DNA of 64,000 bases from Ancylomarina salipaludis (GCF_004122035.1 NZ_SAXA01000009.1:124001-188000); one strand, 5' to 3'; counted from the stretch's first letter, positions 52,801-63,239 are shown. Program-made: numbers and translations. The notes: generated by a model not told the origin, from the sequence alone.

Positions 52801-55800
52801 GGGAGGTATCATGCGTAAGATTGAGACCAATGACTTTGAGGCAGCAAATATTGCTTATGTAGAGTTTTGGATGATGGACCCGTTTGTGTATGATAAAACT
52901 CACAAGGGAGGAGATATCTTATTGGATTTGGGTAATATATCGGAAGATGTTTTGAAAGATTCACGTAAAGGTTTTGAAAATGGTTTGCCTACCAGTAGTA
53001 AGGTTGTTTTAGTTGATTCTACAGTTTGGGGACGTGTTCCTTTGGTTCAGTCTCTTGTTAATGCATTTGATAATGATAATCAGTCTCGGAAATATCAGGA
53101 TGTCGGAATGGATGGTTTGGCTACTGAGGATGAGAGAACCTTTTTCGATGAGTATATTTTGAATGTAAGAAATTCAGCAAACTTGGGTGCTGGTTCAAAA
53201 GCCTATTCCAATGCGATTACTGATCCATCCAGCGATAACTTTCATTATTTCAGAGGAAGCGACTTTGATGCCAACCAAATGAGTATTCTGGATAGATATA
53301 AGGATTTTAACGGTCCTGAAGGTAACTCGTCGACCGCTGATTTATCACCAGAGCCCTATCCAACATCAGCAACCACTTTACCTGATGTTGAGGATATCAA
53401 TCATGATAATACCTTGAGTGAAACAGAGGCTTATTACGAATATAAGATTCATCTGGCACCTGATGAAATGAAGGTTGGTCAGAATTTTATTGTGAATAAG
53501 GTTGAGAGTACGGTTGATCTTGCAAATGGTACAAAGGGAACTGTAAATTGGTTTCAATTTAAGGTGCCGGTTGAGGAATACAACAGTAAGATGGGTAATA
53601 TTAACGATTTTACTTCGATTCGTTTCATGAGAATGATGATGAAGAATTTCGAAGAAGAAGTGGTCCTTCGTTTTGCAAGTTTGGATTTGGTTCGTGATGA
53701 TTGGAGAAAATATGATCAGACATTGCGTTCAGATTCACAATTATCCCCGGAAGAAACTCGTTTTGAAATAGCGGCAGTTAATATCGAAGAAAATGCAGAG
53801 AAAGAACCGGTTAATTACGTTTTACCTCCGGGTATCGATCGTGTTGTAGACCCAAGTAATCCCCAGCTTTTACAATTGAACGAGCAGGCAATTCAGTTAA
53901 AAGTTAGCAATTTGGAAGAGGGTGATGCTAAAGCCGCCTATAAGACTTTAAATATGGATGTTCGTAAGTATGGTACACTTAAAATGGATGTTCATGCCGA
54001 AAGAATTGAAAATCTGAATCTTGAAGATGATGATTTGAGAGTCTTTATTCGTATGGGATCTGACTATCAGAATAACTACTACGAATATGAAATACCTTTA
54101 AAATTAACCCCCTATGGTCACTATACAAATGATAATTTGGATGACCGATTAATTGTGTGGCCGGATGCTAACCGCTTCGATTTTAAATTGAATTTATTTT
54201 CAGGAATAAAACAGAAAAGGAATAGTGAAATGCGTGCGAGTTCTGATGTTGAACTGACAGATATTTTTGAACGACCAGTTAGTGAGCTTGACCGAAATGC
54301 CGGACCTCTCGCTGAGAATAACATCATTAGGATTAAAGGGAATCCAAATCTAGCCAATGTACGCACGGTGATGATCGGGGTTCGATATCCACAAGAGGGA
54401 ATAGTAAATGATGGGGAAAGGCGATCCGTTGAGGTGTGGCTGAATGAGCTTCGCTTGACTGATTTTGACGAAAAGGGCGGTTGGGCTGCCAACCTGAGAG
54501 TGACAACCAAACTTGCTGATTTGGGAACATTAACCTGGGCAGGTAGTCGAATGACTGCTGGTTTTGGTGGTATCGAGGATGGTGTAAACAGTAGAAATAA
54601 GGAAGATATTTTCCAATATGATTTTTCTGCCAGTCTTGAGCTGGGTAAGTTTTTCCCCGAAAAATCAGGAGTGAGAATACCGATGTATTATGCAATTTCT
54701 GAAGAAACATCAAATCCTGAGTACAATCCTCTTGATCCGGATATTCCTCTTGATGTAGCCTTAGATCAAGCAGCAAATAAGAAAGAACGTGATTCAATTA
54801 AGCATATTGCACAGGATTATACCAAGCGGAAAAGCTTCAATTTGACAAATGTTCGTGTTGAAAAGCAAGAGGGAAAAGCCAAGTTATTAGATATTTCTAA
54901 CCTGTCTGCAACCTATTCGTTTAACGAAACGTATTCGCGTAATGTGAATAAGGTTCGTGATTTGGAGAAGAACTATCGTGGGGTATTGAACTACACTTAC
55001 AGTTCACGACCAAAGAATTATTCCCCATTTATGAAATCTAAATCATTAAGATCGCCTTATCTGCGCTTGTTACGTGATTTTAATTTTTATTTGATGCCAA
55101 CACAGGTTTCTGTTCGTTCTGATATTCAAAGGTATTACCGTGAGATTGAAACGAGAAATATTGAGCAACCCGATCTATTGATAACACCAACCTACGACAA
55201 AAATTTCAATTGGTATCGTTATTATGATTTGAAATATAATCTAACAAAGAATTTAAATTTTGATTTTTCGGCGACCAATACATCACGTATTGATGAGCCA
55301 GACGGAATTGTTGATAAGGACAGAAATAGGGATGCCTACAATATCTGGAAAGATTCAATCTGGAATAACATTATGGATGGGGGACGTAATGTGCAGTATC
55401 ACCATAATTTTAATGTAACCTATAAGGTGCCTATTAATAAGATCCCATTTTTGAATTGGACATCTTTGACAACTCGATATACAGGATCTTACGATTGGAA
55501 TGCGGGAGCAATTATAGAAGATAAGACGATTGAGCATGGTAATACGGTTCGAAACTCAAATAATATTCAGTTGAATGGACAACTTAATATGGTTAATCTG
55601 TATAATAAATCTAAATACCTGAAGAGGGTTGATCAAAAGTATAGTGGTACAAGGCGATATAAAGCCCAAAGTAATAAATACAAAAAAGTTAATTACGAAG
55701 GAGAAATAGATGAATTGAAAGCTAATGTTGGTAAATCAGTTTACCATAAATTAGGGACTAAGGATGTTCAGGTGAAGGTTTACGATTTAGAGGGGAAAGA

Positions 55801-57349
55801 GGTTCGAATTGAATACAAACCTCTTTCAGGTAATCGTGTGCGCGTAATCTCTAAACGATCGTTAAAAAATGCGCGTGTGAGAATAAGCGGTAAGATTGAA
55901 GAAAAGGATAATTTACTTGTTAAGGTTGGTGAGAATATTCTTAGACTGGGAATGAGTGTCAGGAATATTTCCTTGGGCTATTCTGAAACTAATTCGACCA
56001 CTTTACCTGGTTATTTACCACAAACGAATTTCTTTGGTGGTGAAACCTTCAATGGAGTTAATGCGCCCGGGTTTAATTTCTTAATAGGTAATCAGGATAA
56101 GAATTTTGCTGCAAATGCCGCTCGCAAGGGATGGATTACAACGGACCCAACATTGAACGCACCCTATGTGATGACGCATACTGAAAATTTCACATTCCGA
56201 TCAACTATTGAGCCAATAACAGGATTGAAAATTAATTTGAATGCAAATCGCAATTTCTCTAAGAATACGAATGAGTTTTATATTTACAATGAAGCTGAAT
56301 CAAGTCTGGATCAGCCCGTGTTTGATGCCAAGAATAAGACATTAACGGGGAATTTCAGTATGACTTTCATGAGTATGAAATCAGCTTTCTTTAGTATAGG
56401 CAATACGGGTAACTATTCTTCAAAATATTTTGATGAGTTTCTGGAAACACGTAAGGCTGAATCGTTACGTTTGGCTAAGAAACGATGGGGCGAAAATTAC
56501 AAGGATCACCCTAAAATTATAGAAGTTGATGGAAAAGACGTTATTGTAAAAGATTATTATGAAGGTTATGGTCCTACATCTCAGGAAATTTTAATTCCAG
56601 CTTTCCTGAAAGCTTATGGGGGTGGTGGAAGCAAGTATAACAAACTTTTTCCAGGTATTGAGAAGATGATGCCAAACTGGCGGATAAGTTTTGATGGTCT
56701 ATCGAAGATTCCTCTGGTTAAGCGTTATTTCAAGTCTATCAATATGAATCATTCATATACATCGACCTATAATATTGGATCTTATAATAATAATCTGGAT
56801 TTTACCGGAGAAGATGGAAATTTTGATTTAGTGAAGAATTTCTTACCAATGTATGAGGCAAATTCGGTTTCTATAAATGAGCAATTTAATCCGCTGATTA
56901 ATGTTGATATGATGTGGAAAAATAATTTTACAACAAGCTTTGAGATGAAGCGTACTCGTAATCTAATTTTAAGTCTGGCTAATACCCAACTGACAGAAGT
57001 AGCCTCGAGTGAATTCATTTTGGGATTAGGTTATCGTTTTGATAATCTGGGTTTGATTATTGGATCAGGATCCGGTCAAAAGAAATTTAATAGTAATTTG
57101 AACCTTCGTGGAGATTTATCTATCAGAAAAAATAATACCATTATCCGAAAGATTGTTGATGAAGTTGATCAGTTGACGTCAGGACAAAAGGTTGTGAGTT
57201 TGAAAATGTCAGCAGACTATGTTTTAAGTAGCCGATTTAATTTGCGATTGTATTACGATAGAATTGTGAATGAACCCTATGTATCACTATCATACCCAAC
57301 TACAACAACTGAGTTTGGGGTTAGTGTACGTTTTACCCTGGCTCAATAG
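49865..57349 (+). CDS. sprA: SprA, type IX secretion translocon barrel
   Basis: 2494 residues, in line with SprA of Flavobacterium johnsoniae (about 2400). The signal peptide (about 1-30) is followed by repeats of the SprA N-terminal domain and a very long run of beta strands; LAPDEMKVGQNFIVNK, RSVEVWLNELRLTDFDEKGG and the GVSVRFTLAQ ending fit the family. SprA forms the 36-strand outer-membrane channel that exports type IX substrates and supports gliding. The start codon is TTG at 49865: the next in-frame ATG is only at about residue 147, inside the mature protein, so TTG is required. Lies 24 bases after ruvA. No other T9SS gene is in the window. Confidence 0.96.
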   Translation: MKKLVQYILAFLFLFTLGLASNVSSLKADAYSFESLQQDSTLIKSAERIINPKSPFNKAKKKSAKDESLPYSFDDEDNIKLKNNQVKSPLYLKDPSNIETTIAYDPVTGNYILKKRIGGMDYRNSSSISKAEFQAQQNQAALRDYWMERISSDRYVSGADQRSFLGSKVFGKLFGNTAISIKPQGAAELSFGISTTKVDNPTIPEELRKTTSFDFDEKIQMSVSGKIGDILSMEVNYNTEATFDYENQMKLEYNGEEDNIIRKVEAGNVSMPISNTLITGGQNLFGVKTEMQFGKLSVASVFSQQKGETKVVNMENGAQKSEFEVSVDQYEANRHFFLSKYFYDTYDQAMAKLPIVNSAVTINKIEVWITNKNSNFEDSRNFVGFVDLGENYTQGEYPDNEKGSANEVFYNELTDGPYKDIRDINQVTNVLNGHFIAGKDYEKVENARLLSESEYTLNRRLGYISLNQSLNADEVLAVAYQYTVNGEVFQVGEFSTTGVSAPQSLILKLIKGTNLNPSLKRTWMLMMKNIYNIGAYQINSEDFRLDVLYQNDQAGSQLNYIDTDGAGKNEILLSLLNLDNLNSQLDPSPDGMFDFIEALTIYPNKGRIIFPAKEPFGSYLRSKITNNAVADKYAFDDLYIKTQNEAQQIAEKNKFALKGSYKSTGGSEISLNALNVQPGSVEVKAGGIKLIENIDYTVDYTLGRVKIINQALLEAGTPISISSESNSLFNIQTKTLVGVQMDYQFNNDFNLGATVMHLSEQPLTQKVNIGDEPISNTIWGLNGSYRTESMFLTNLVDKLPFIETKEPSQISVEGEFAQLVPGHNKAIGSSGTAYIDDFEGTETSIDMKNYNSWVLASTPQNHPDFPEGDLNNDLAYGYNRAKLAWYVIDPLFNRNTSSTPAHIRSDKEQLSNHFVREVFEEEIWPNKETASGIPTNISVLNLAYYPTEKGPYNYDVDGRANISEGMNTDGTLKNPEKRWGGIMRKIETNDFEAANIAYVEFWMMDPFVYDKTHKGGDILLDLGNISEDVLKDSRKGFENGLPTSSKVVLVDSTVWGRVPLVQSLVNAFDNDNQSRKYQDVGMDGLATEDERTFFDEYILNVRNSANLGAGSKAYSNAITDPSSDNFHYFRGSDFDANQMSILDRYKDFNGPEGNSSTADLSPEPYPTSATTLPDVEDINHDNTLSETEAYYEYKIHLAPDEMKVGQNFIVNKVESTVDLANGTKGTVNWFQFKVPVEEYNSKMGNINDFTSIRFMRMMMKNFEEEVVLRFASLDLVRDDWRKYDQTLRSDSQLSPEETRFEIAAVNIEENAEKEPVNYVLPPGIDRVVDPSNPQLLQLNEQAIQLKVSNLEEGDAKAAYKTLNMDVRKYGTLKMDVHAERIENLNLEDDDLRVFIRMGSDYQNNYYEYEIPLKLTPYGHYTNDNLDDRLIVWPDANRFDFKLNLFSGIKQKRNSEMRASSDVELTDIFERPVSELDRNAGPLAENNIIRIKGNPNLANVRTVMIGVRYPQEGIVNDGERRSVEVWLNELRLTDFDEKGGWAANLRVTTKLADLGTLTWAGSRMTAGFGGIEDGVNSRNKEDIFQYDFSASLELGKFFPEKSGVRIPMYYAISEETSNPEYNPLDPDIPLDVALDQAANKKERDSIKHIAQDYTKRKSFNLTNVRVEKQEGKAKLLDISNLSATYSFNETYSRNVNKVRDLEKNYRGVLNYTYSSRPKNYSPFMKSKSLRSPYLRLLRDFNFYLMPTQVSVRSDIQRYYREIETRNIEQPDLLITPTYDKNFNWYRYYDLKYNLTKNLNFDFSATNTSRIDEPDGIVDKDRNRDAYNIWKDSIWNNIMDGGRNVQYHHNFNVTYKVPINKIPFLNWTSLTTRYTGSYDWNAGAIIEDKTIEHGNTVRNSNNIQLNGQLNMVNLYNKSKYLKRVDQKYSGTRRYKAQSNKYKKVNYEGEIDELKANVGKSVYHKLGTKDVQVKVYDLEGKEVRIEYKPLSGNRVRVISKRSLKNARVRISGKIEEKDNLLVKVGENILRLGMSVRNISLGYSETNSTTLPGYLPQTNFFGGETFNGVNAPGFNFLIGNQDKNFAANAARKGWITTDPTLNAPYVMTHTENFTFRSTIEPITGLKINLNANRNFSKNTNEFYIYNEAESSLDQPVFDAKNKTLTGNFSMTFMSMKSAFFSIGNTGNYSSKYFDEFLETRKAESLRLAKKRWGENYKDHPKIIEVDGKDVIVKDYYEGYGPTSQEILIPAFLKAYGGGGSKYNKLFPGIEKMMPNWRISFDGLSKIPLVKRYFKSINMNHSYTSTYNIGSYNNNLDFTGEDGNFDLVKNFLPMYEANSVSINEQFNPLINVDMMWKNNFTTSFEMKRTRNLILSLANTQLTEVASSEFILGLGYRFDNLGLIIGSGSGQKKFNSNLNLRGDLSIRKNNTIIRKIVDEVDQLTSGQKVVSLKMSADYVLSSRFNLRLYYDRIVNEPYVSLSYPTTTTEFGVSVRFTLAQ

Positions 57350-57420
57350 TCTTATGTCCAATAACATAAACAAATATTTATTTTGAAATAAGAGTTTATT
57401 TAATAGTTCGAAAAAAAATG

Positions 57421-57428
57421 TAAATTTG
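57421..57428 (+). promoter_or_regulatory. Candidate gcvH -7 element
   Basis: TAAATTTG matches TAnnTTTG, 38 bases before the gcvH start; the -33 region is weak (TTTA). Confidence 0.45.
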
Positions 57429-57465
57429 GGGCAAATAATGAACCAGATATAAACAAGAATTAATC

Positions 57466-57840
57466 ATGAACGTACCTGAAAATTTAAAGTTTACAAAAGA
57501 TCACGAATGGATTCGTGTTGAAGGTGATACAGCCTTTATTGGTGTTACTGATTTTGCTCAAGGAGAATTAGGAGATATCGTTTTTATCGAAGTTGAAACT
57601 GAAGGAGAGACTTTGGATAGAGAAGAAGTTTTTGGAACAATTGAAGCTGTTAAAACTGTTTCTGATATGTTTATGCCTATTAGTGGTGAAGTATTGGAAT
57701 TCAATGCAGAATTGGAAGATGCTCCAGATTTAGTAAATTCAGATCCTTATGGAAAAGGATGGATTATTAAAGTTAGTGTAAACGATGCTTCTGAATTAGA
57801 AGATCTATTGACTGCTGATCAGTACAAGGAATTACTATAA
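57466..57840 (+). CDS. gcvH: Glycine cleavage system H protein
   Basis: 124 residues. The lipoyl-bearing lysine is K63 in [14 protein letters not shown], the GxxEAVK signature. [12 protein letters not shown] at the N-terminus and the late [13 protein letters not shown] are conserved. GcvH shuttles the aminomethyl group between the P, T and L proteins of glycine cleavage, none of which is encoded in the window; it can also pass lipoyl groups in some bacteria. It sits directly after sprA by shared synteny rather than function, and has its own -7 element and terminator. Confidence 0.97.
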   Translation: MNVPENLKFTKDHEWIRVEGDTAFIGVTDFAQGELGDIVFIEVETEGETLDREEVFGTIEAVKTVSDMFMPISGEVLEFNAELEDAPDLVNSDPYGKGWIIKVSVNDASELEDLLTADQYKELL

Positions 57841-57862
57841 TATAATTTCCTTATAATATACA

Positions 57863-57890
57863 GAAGCTCCGATTTATCGGGGCTTTTTTT
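57863..57890 (+). terminator. Rho-independent terminator after gcvH
   Basis: GAAGCTCCGA pairs with TCGGGGCTT (one G-T pair), followed by TTTTT. Confidence 0.85.
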
Positions 57891-58057
57891 ATGCCCTTAT
57901 ATCTCTTCTAAGGCCTTTTTTTAATAGATAAGTATGTATTTACCTTTGGGTATTAGAAACTCTAATACGAGTTTATTTTGTAGTTAAACGAACATCTTTT
58001 AAGTTCTTTAGTTTTATAATAGGAGCTTTCTAAAATTTGTGTTTCTCTATTGGGGAC

Positions 58058-58099
58058 AAAAAAAGAGAGGCTGTTTCATGCGAAACAGCCTCTCTTTTT
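58058..58099 (-). terminator. Strong terminator after infB
   Basis: GAGAGGCTGTTTC and GAAACAGCCTCTC form a 13-base perfect stem with a 4-base loop, flanked by A- and T-tracts. Ends the rimP-nusA-infB message and would also stop plus-strand read-through. Confidence 0.9.
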
Positions 58100-58117
58100 A
58101 ATATATGTTTTGAGCTA

Positions 58118-61100
58118 TTATTTTAGCTTTTTAGCAACTTCAACTTCCTCGAATGCTTCTACCATATCACCAACTTTAATGTCGTTGTATTTATCGATAT
58201 TCAATCCACACTCGTAACCTTTAGCTACCTCTTTAACATCATCCTTGAATCGTTTCAATGAACCAAGAGCTCCGGAGTAAATAACAATACCATCGCGAAT
58301 TAATCGGATTTTAGAGTTACGCTTAATCTTACCTTCACGAACGATACAACCAGCAATAGTTCCAACTTTAGTGATGTTGAACGTTTCAGTAACTTCTACA
58401 GTTGCGGTGATTTCTTCCTTAATTTCAGGAGAAAGCATACCTTCCATAGCTGATTTCAGTTCTTCAATCGCATCGTAGATAATTGAGTACAATCTGATAT
58501 CAATTTCCTCTTTCTCAGCAATTCTTCTGGCTCCAATTGAAGGTCTAACCTGGAAACCAACAATAATCGCATTCGATGCTGTAGCAAGCATTACATCTGA
58601 TTCAGAGATCTGTCCAACAGCTTTATGAATAACATTTACCTGAATTTCTTCAGTAGATAGCTTGATTAATGAGTCAGAAAGTGCCTCGATAGATCCATCC
58701 ACATCACCTTTTACAATTACGTTCAGTTCCTGGAAGTTTCCAATAGCGATACGACGACCGATTTCATCAAGAGTAATATGTTTCTGAGTTCTAAGTCCCT
58801 GCTCACGCTGTAATTGCTCACGTTTGTTTGCAATACTACGAGCTTCTTTTTCACTCTCCATTACGTTGAAGTTATCACCCGCTTGTGGAGCACCGTTCAA
58901 TCCAAGAATCAAAGCTGGTTCAGAAGGTCCTACTGATGTAATCTTATTACCACGTTCGTTAAACATCGCTTTAACGTGACCTGTGTAACTTCCGGCTAGA
59001 AGAATATCACCAATTTTCAAAGTTCCGGCTTGAACCAATAAAGTTGTAACGTAACCTCTACCTTTATCCAGTGATGATTCAATTACTGAACCAATGGCAC
59101 GTTTATTTGGATTTGCTTTTAATTCAAGCATTTCAGCTTCAAGCAATACTTTTTCAAGTAATTCTTCGATATTAATACCGTTTTTCGCCGAAATTTCCTG
59201 ACACTGATATTTACCACCCCAGTCTTCAACCAGGTAGTTCATATTAGCAAGCTCACTTTTAATTCTTTCAGGATCTGCACCTGCTTTATCGATCTTATTA
59301 ATCGCAAATACAATAGGTACTCCGGCTGCGCTAGCGTGATTGATTGCCTCAATGGTTTGTGGCATTACGTTATCATCAGCCGCAACAATAATAATTGCAA
59401 TATCGGTTACCTGAGCACCACGAGCACGCATCGCTGTAAAGGCTTCGTGACCTGGTGTATCAAGGAAAGATACACGTCTTCCATCGTCAAGTTTTACATT
59501 GTAAGCACCAATATGCTGTGTAATACCCCCTGCTTCACCATCAATTACGTTTGCATGACGAACGTAGTCAAGTAATGAAGTTTTACCGTGGTCAACGTGA
59601 CCCATTACGGTAACGATAGGAGCTCTAGGAATCAAATCTTCTTCCTTATCAACTTCTTCTTCAATAGATTCTTGGATTTCAACACTTACAAATTCAGCGT
59701 CATAACCAAATTCGTCAGCAACAATCGAAATTGTCTCAGCATCCAATCGTTGATTGATTGATACAAAAAGACCAAGTCCCATACAAGTTGCAATAATTTG
59801 TGTTGGAGAAACCTCCATCATCGAAGCAAGTTCACTTACTGTTACGAATTCAGTAAGCTTAATTGTATTCTTTTCGGCCTCTTTTCTTTCAGCCATTTCC
59901 TGCTGCTTCATGCTGGCCATGTCGCGTTTCTCACGACGGTGTTTAGCTCCTTTTGATTTTCCACCCTTAGATGTCAATCGAGCTAAAGTATCTTTAATTT
60001 GCTTCTGAACATCTTCTTCGCTAACCTCTTTTTTAACAGGCGCTTTTTTCTTCAGCTTATTAAATTTAGAATCTTTTGCAGGTCTTCTGTCAGTACCAGT
60101 AGTCGCTGTAACACCTGCTTTTGCTGCTCCTGCACCAGTACCTTTAGGTCTGTTTGTACCTTTTTGAGCAGCTACATTTACTTTTTCGCCATCCTTCTTA
60201 ATACGCTTACGTTTTTTGCGTTGATTTTTGGCTTTATCCTTATCTGCCTGAGATGTTTTCTTTTCAACCGGAAGTTCAATTTTACCGATAACGGTTGGAC
60301 CAGTTAATTTTTGAGTTGAAAATTTGAAGATTTCTTCTTCTTTCTTTTCAGGCTTAGCAGCTGGTGTTGGTTCTGGTGTTGCAACAGGTTTGCTTTCAAT
60401 AACTTTTTTAGGTGTAGGAGGAGTAACTGTTTTTTGTTTCTCTTTTCGTTCTACATCCTTTTCTGCTTTTGTTTTCTTAGCAGGACGGGTTCTTTGATTC
60501 ATTGCATTCAAATCAATTTTCCCGATGACTTTAAATTCGTCTTTTTTGTCAGAAGGTTTTACTTCTGTTTTTGCTTCCTCTTTTTTAGCCGATACCATTT
60601 TAACAGATTGTTCTTCGGGACTAGCTTCCGAAGGTTGTTTAGTTTTTTCTTTAGATTCAGCCTTAGGTGTAGCAATTTTTTCTTCAGATACCGGAGTCTC
60701 TTCTATCTTCACAGGTTTCTCCTCAACTTTTGATTCCTTGACCTTTGCTTCTTCTTTTTTTATTGGTTTTGATACAGTATCTAAATCGATTTTCCCAACA
60801 ACTTTTACAGTAGCTTTAGGTTCCTCTATTTTAGCTGTTTTTTCAGTTTTCTCGTGCACCTCAGGTTCAGAACCTTCTAAAAATACAGGGTCCTTTTTCT
60901 CACGTGTGCTCTTCAGATTTACTTTCTCGGATTCCTTTTTCAGATTAATATCTGAACTGTATTCTTTTGCAAGAATATCATAAGCCTCTCCGGACACTTT
61001 GTTATTAGGATTTGAATCAATTTCAATACCTTTTTTATTTAAGAATTCCACTATAGTCGTAATCCCTACATTGAATTCTCGTGCTAGTTTACTAAGTCTT

Positions 61101-61123
61101 ATATTTTTATTGACTTTTGTCAT
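58118..61123 (-). CDS. infB: Translation initiation factor IF-2
   Basis: 1001 residues. The N-terminal 50 residues ([23 protein letters not shown]) form the IF2 N-terminal helical domain, followed by a long low-complexity Lys/Glu/Pro/Ala region to about 400. A second IF2-N domain (about 430-480) precedes the GTPase: GHVDHGKT (G1), DTPGHEAF (G3) and NKIDKAGAD (G4). The remaining domains bind fMet-tRNA and the ribosome. The extended charged N-terminus is usual for Bacteroidota. It lies 63 bases after nusA in the rimP-nusA-infB order shared by most bacteria. Confidence 0.98.
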   Translation of the reverse strand: MTKVNKNIRLSKLAREFNVGITTIVEFLNKKGIEIDSNPNNKVSGEAYDILAKEYSSDINLKKESEKVNLKSTREKKDPVFLEGSEPEVHEKTEKTAKIEEPKATVKVVGKIDLDTVSKPIKKEEAKVKESKVEEKPVKIEETPVSEEKIATPKAESKEKTKQPSEASPEEQSVKMVSAKKEEAKTEVKPSDKKDEFKVIGKIDLNAMNQRTRPAKKTKAEKDVERKEKQKTVTPPTPKKVIESKPVATPEPTPAAKPEKKEEEIFKFSTQKLTGPTVIGKIELPVEKKTSQADKDKAKNQRKKRKRIKKDGEKVNVAAQKGTNRPKGTGAGAAKAGVTATTGTDRRPAKDSKFNKLKKKAPVKKEVSEEDVQKQIKDTLARLTSKGGKSKGAKHRREKRDMASMKQQEMAERKEAEKNTIKLTEFVTVSELASMMEVSPTQIIATCMGLGLFVSINQRLDAETISIVADEFGYDAEFVSVEIQESIEEEVDKEEDLIPRAPIVTVMGHVDHGKTSLLDYVRHANVIDGEAGGITQHIGAYNVKLDDGRRVSFLDTPGHEAFTAMRARGAQVTDIAIIIVAADDNVMPQTIEAINHASAAGVPIVFAINKIDKAGADPERIKSELANMNYLVEDWGGKYQCQEISAKNGINIEELLEKVLLEAEMLELKANPNKRAIGSVIESSLDKGRGYVTTLLVQAGTLKIGDILLAGSYTGHVKAMFNERGNKITSVGPSEPALILGLNGAPQAGDNFNVMESEKEARSIANKREQLQREQGLRTQKHITLDEIGRRIAIGNFQELNVIVKGDVDGSIEALSDSLIKLSTEEIQVNVIHKAVGQISESDVMLATASNAIIVGFQVRPSIGARRIAEKEEIDIRLYSIIYDAIEELKSAMEGMLSPEIKEEITATVEVTETFNITKVGTIAGCIVREGKIKRNSKIRLIRDGIVIYSGALGSLKRFKDDVKEVAKGYECGLNIDKYNDIKVGDMVEAFEEVEVAKKLK

Positions 61124-61186
61124 ATTCTGAAGTTAACTGTTAAAATGTCTGTATCTTAAACTAAAAATGTTGAGGATAAAGAATGT

Positions 61187-62425
61187 TTATTCAAATTCTG
61201 AATTTAAGATATTTAAAACTTCTTCAATAGTCTCAATTTCAAGATCTGTTCTTTTTTCTAGTTCCTCTGCTGAAAGTTCCAACACAGAACGGGCAGTGTC
61301 GCAACCAATTTTCTTAAATTCTTCGATGATCCAAGCATCGATTTCGTCATTAAACTCTGATAAGTTTACATCCTCCTCGCCTTCAACTTCTGCTTCTACT
61401 TTTTCACGATATACGTCAATTTCGTAGCCTGTCAGTTGACCTGCAAGTTTAATATTTAAACCACCTTTACCAATAGCCAATGATACTTCTTCTGGATTCA
61501 AGTATACTTCAGCTTTATGTGTTTCTTCGTCGAACTTAACTGAATTAACTTTCGCTGGATTCAGTGCACGGGAAATAAACAATGAGGTGTTGGTTGTATA
61601 ATTAATTACATCAATATTTTCGTTTCTTAACTCACGAACAATACCGTGAATTCTGGATCCTTTCATACCCACACAAGCTCCTACCGGGTCGATACGCTCA
61701 TCGTATGATTCAACAGCAACTTTTGCTCTTTCGCCAGGAACACGAACAATATTTTTGATTGTGATTAAACCATCAAATATCTCAGGTACTTCAAGTTCGA
61801 ATAAACGCTCAAGGAATACAGGAGAAGTTCTGGATATAATAATCAAAGGACTGTTGTTTTTCACTTCAACGCGAACTACAACGGCTCTTAGTGTTTCACC
61901 TTTACGGAAATAATCTGAAGGAATTTGTTCCGTTTTTGGCATAATCAACTCGTTACCTTCATCATCGATAACAAGAATTTCTTTTTTCCAAATTTGGTAA
62001 ACCTCACCTGTGATAATCTCACCAATTCTATCTTTATAGATATTGAAGATATTATCTTTTTCAAGCTCCATAATACGAGCTGATAAGTTCTGGCGAAGTG
62101 TCAGAATGGAACGACGTCCAAAATCCAGAAACTTAACTTCATCAGTTACCTCTTCACCCAGTTCATAATCTTCATCAATTTTTTTCGCCTCAGATAATGA
62201 AATTTGAAGATTTGCATCTTCAACATCTCCATCTGCAACGACTTCACGATTTCTCCAAATCTCCAAATCACCCTTGTCCGGGTTAATGATGATGTCAAAG
62301 TTTTCATCCGTACCGTAATTCTTCAATAATAAGTTTCGGAATACATCTTCCAAAACACTCATCATAGTAGCACGATCGATGTTTTTTAACTCTTTAAATT
62401 CTGAAAAAGTTTCAATAAGATTCAT
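61187..62425 (-). CDS. nusA: Transcription termination/antitermination protein NusA
   Basis: 412 residues: an N-terminal RNA-polymerase-binding domain, an S1 domain (about 133-200, GEIITGEVYQIWKKEILVID), two KH domains (about 230-345, with GACVGMKGSRIHGIVREL and SLAIGKGGLNIKLA) and a short C-terminal helical tail. It lacks the two acidic repeats of E. coli NusA, as normal outside gamma-proteobacteria. It modulates pausing, termination and antitermination. It starts 20 bases after the rimP stop. The hairpin in the operon leader may be a target of NusA feedback. Confidence 0.97.
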   Translation of the reverse strand: MNLIETFSEFKELKNIDRATMMSVLEDVFRNLLLKNYGTDENFDIIINPDKGDLEIWRNREVVADGDVEDANLQISLSEAKKIDEDYELGEEVTDEVKFLDFGRRSILTLRQNLSARIMELEKDNIFNIYKDRIGEIITGEVYQIWKKEILVIDDEGNELIMPKTEQIPSDYFRKGETLRAVVVRVEVKNNSPLIIISRTSPVFLERLFELEVPEIFDGLITIKNIVRVPGERAKVAVESYDERIDPVGACVGMKGSRIHGIVRELRNENIDVINYTTNTSLFISRALNPAKVNSVKFDEETHKAEVYLNPEEVSLAIGKGGLNIKLAGQLTGYEIDVYREKVEAEVEGEEDVNLSEFNDEIDAWIIEEFKKIGCDTARSVLELSAEELEKRTDLEIETIEEVLNILNSEFE

Positions 62426-62445
62426 ATGACTCAGCGATTCACTTG

Positions 62446-62910
62446 TTAAAAAGTAATTATATCTTTTGTTGATTTTATCTGTTCGAAGTTGAGTTTTAAA
62501 GTCTTGGTGATTAGTTGCTTCTTTTTCTTCCCTTCGACCTTTACCAATTCCTCAATCTCTACTTCAATTTCATTTTCTCCAACGACTAATAATTTGCCGT
62601 TGAATTTGTTGCCATCCGTTGTAAGGACCTCAACCTCTTTTCCTATGTTTTTATGATATTGTTGTATCACCTGAAAAGTTTGTCCAATACCAGCTGAAGA
62701 AACTTGTAATTCAAAATCTTCTATCTCTCTGTCTAATTGACCTTCAATTGCTCGGCTCAATTCGATACACGTACTGATAGGAACACCAGCAAGGCTGTCA
62801 ATCATCACAGAAATGGTATTGTTTGAGGAGACCTTAGTTTCGACCAAATAAAGATCGGTATTTTCGATCTCTTTTTCAATAATTCCTTGTATTGTTTTTT
62901 TGTCAATCAT
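62446..62910 (-). CDS. rimP: Ribosome maturation factor RimP
   Basis: 154 residues. The N-terminal domain reads YLVETKVSSNNTISVMIDS and ISTCIELSRAIEGQLDRE, then FELQVSSAGIGQTF (the V-S-S-G/A-I-G block) and a C-terminal SH3-like barrel. RimP assists 30S subunit assembly around protein S12. First gene of the rimP-nusA-infB operon, preceded by a terminator-like hairpin and a good promoter, and 20 bases ahead of nusA. Confidence 0.96.
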   Translation of the reverse strand: MIDKKTIQGIIEKEIENTDLYLVETKVSSNNTISVMIDSLAGVPISTCIELSRAIEGQLDREIEDFELQVSSAGIGQTFQVIQQYHKNIGKEVEVLTTDGNKFNGKLLVVGENEIEVEIEELVKVEGKKKKQLITKTLKLNFEQIKSTKDIITF

Positions 62911-62932
62911 AAAGGAGTTGCTTTCAATAAAA

Positions 62933-62954
62933 TAGGGGACTTTCTTGTCCCCTA
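62933..62954 (-). promoter_or_regulatory. Terminator-like hairpin in the rimP-nusA-infB leader
   Basis: On the minus strand TAGGGGAC-AAGAAA-GTCCCCTA is a perfect 8-base stem, followed at once by TTTTATT. It lies between the promoter and the rimP ATG, with the stem base 22 bases before the start, so it is within the transcript leader and has the form of a weak intrinsic terminator or a protein-binding hairpin. Confidence 0.7.
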
Positions 62955-62983
62955 AAGCACATGTAAATTGTTACTTTTCGCTG

Positions 62984-63015
62984 CGAAATTAGATATATTT
63001 GTTTTAATATGCAAA
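62984..63015 (-). promoter_or_regulatory. Promoter of the rimP-nusA-infB operon
   Basis: Minus strand TTTG at 63015-63012, 20 bases, TAATTTCG at 62991-62984 (one mismatch to TAnnTTTG). Predicts a leader near 67 bases that contains the hairpin. The rest of the 329-base gap to the HD gene shows a GGGAATT/AATTCCC pairing at 63198-63221 and no gene. Confidence 0.6.
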
Positions 63016-63239
63016 TTGCTCGTGTCTAAATTATTGTTTTCTAATTGTTAATGAGATTTTTTTCTATTAGATTAATGTGATTTGCTGTTAAATGTGAGGG
63101 CTTGTATCTCTTTTTGTTACATTTGCTAATAAGCGATTCAAACTTGTAGGAAACGCTTTTTTGTGGCTTGAAAATGATAGGGCAGGATTTTTGATTGGGA
63201 ATTCGTTTTCCCATAATTCCCGAAGATAACTTAAACTTT

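Noticed and set aside
54121-54797. Two overlapping open frames on the minus strand inside sprA
   Set aside because: Complete overlap with the sprA frame, no signal, no family pattern.
60525-60983. Open frame of 152 codons on the plus strand inside infB
   Set aside because: Lies antisense to the low-complexity Lys/Glu region of IF-2; its Ser/Phe-rich composition is the mirror of that sequence.
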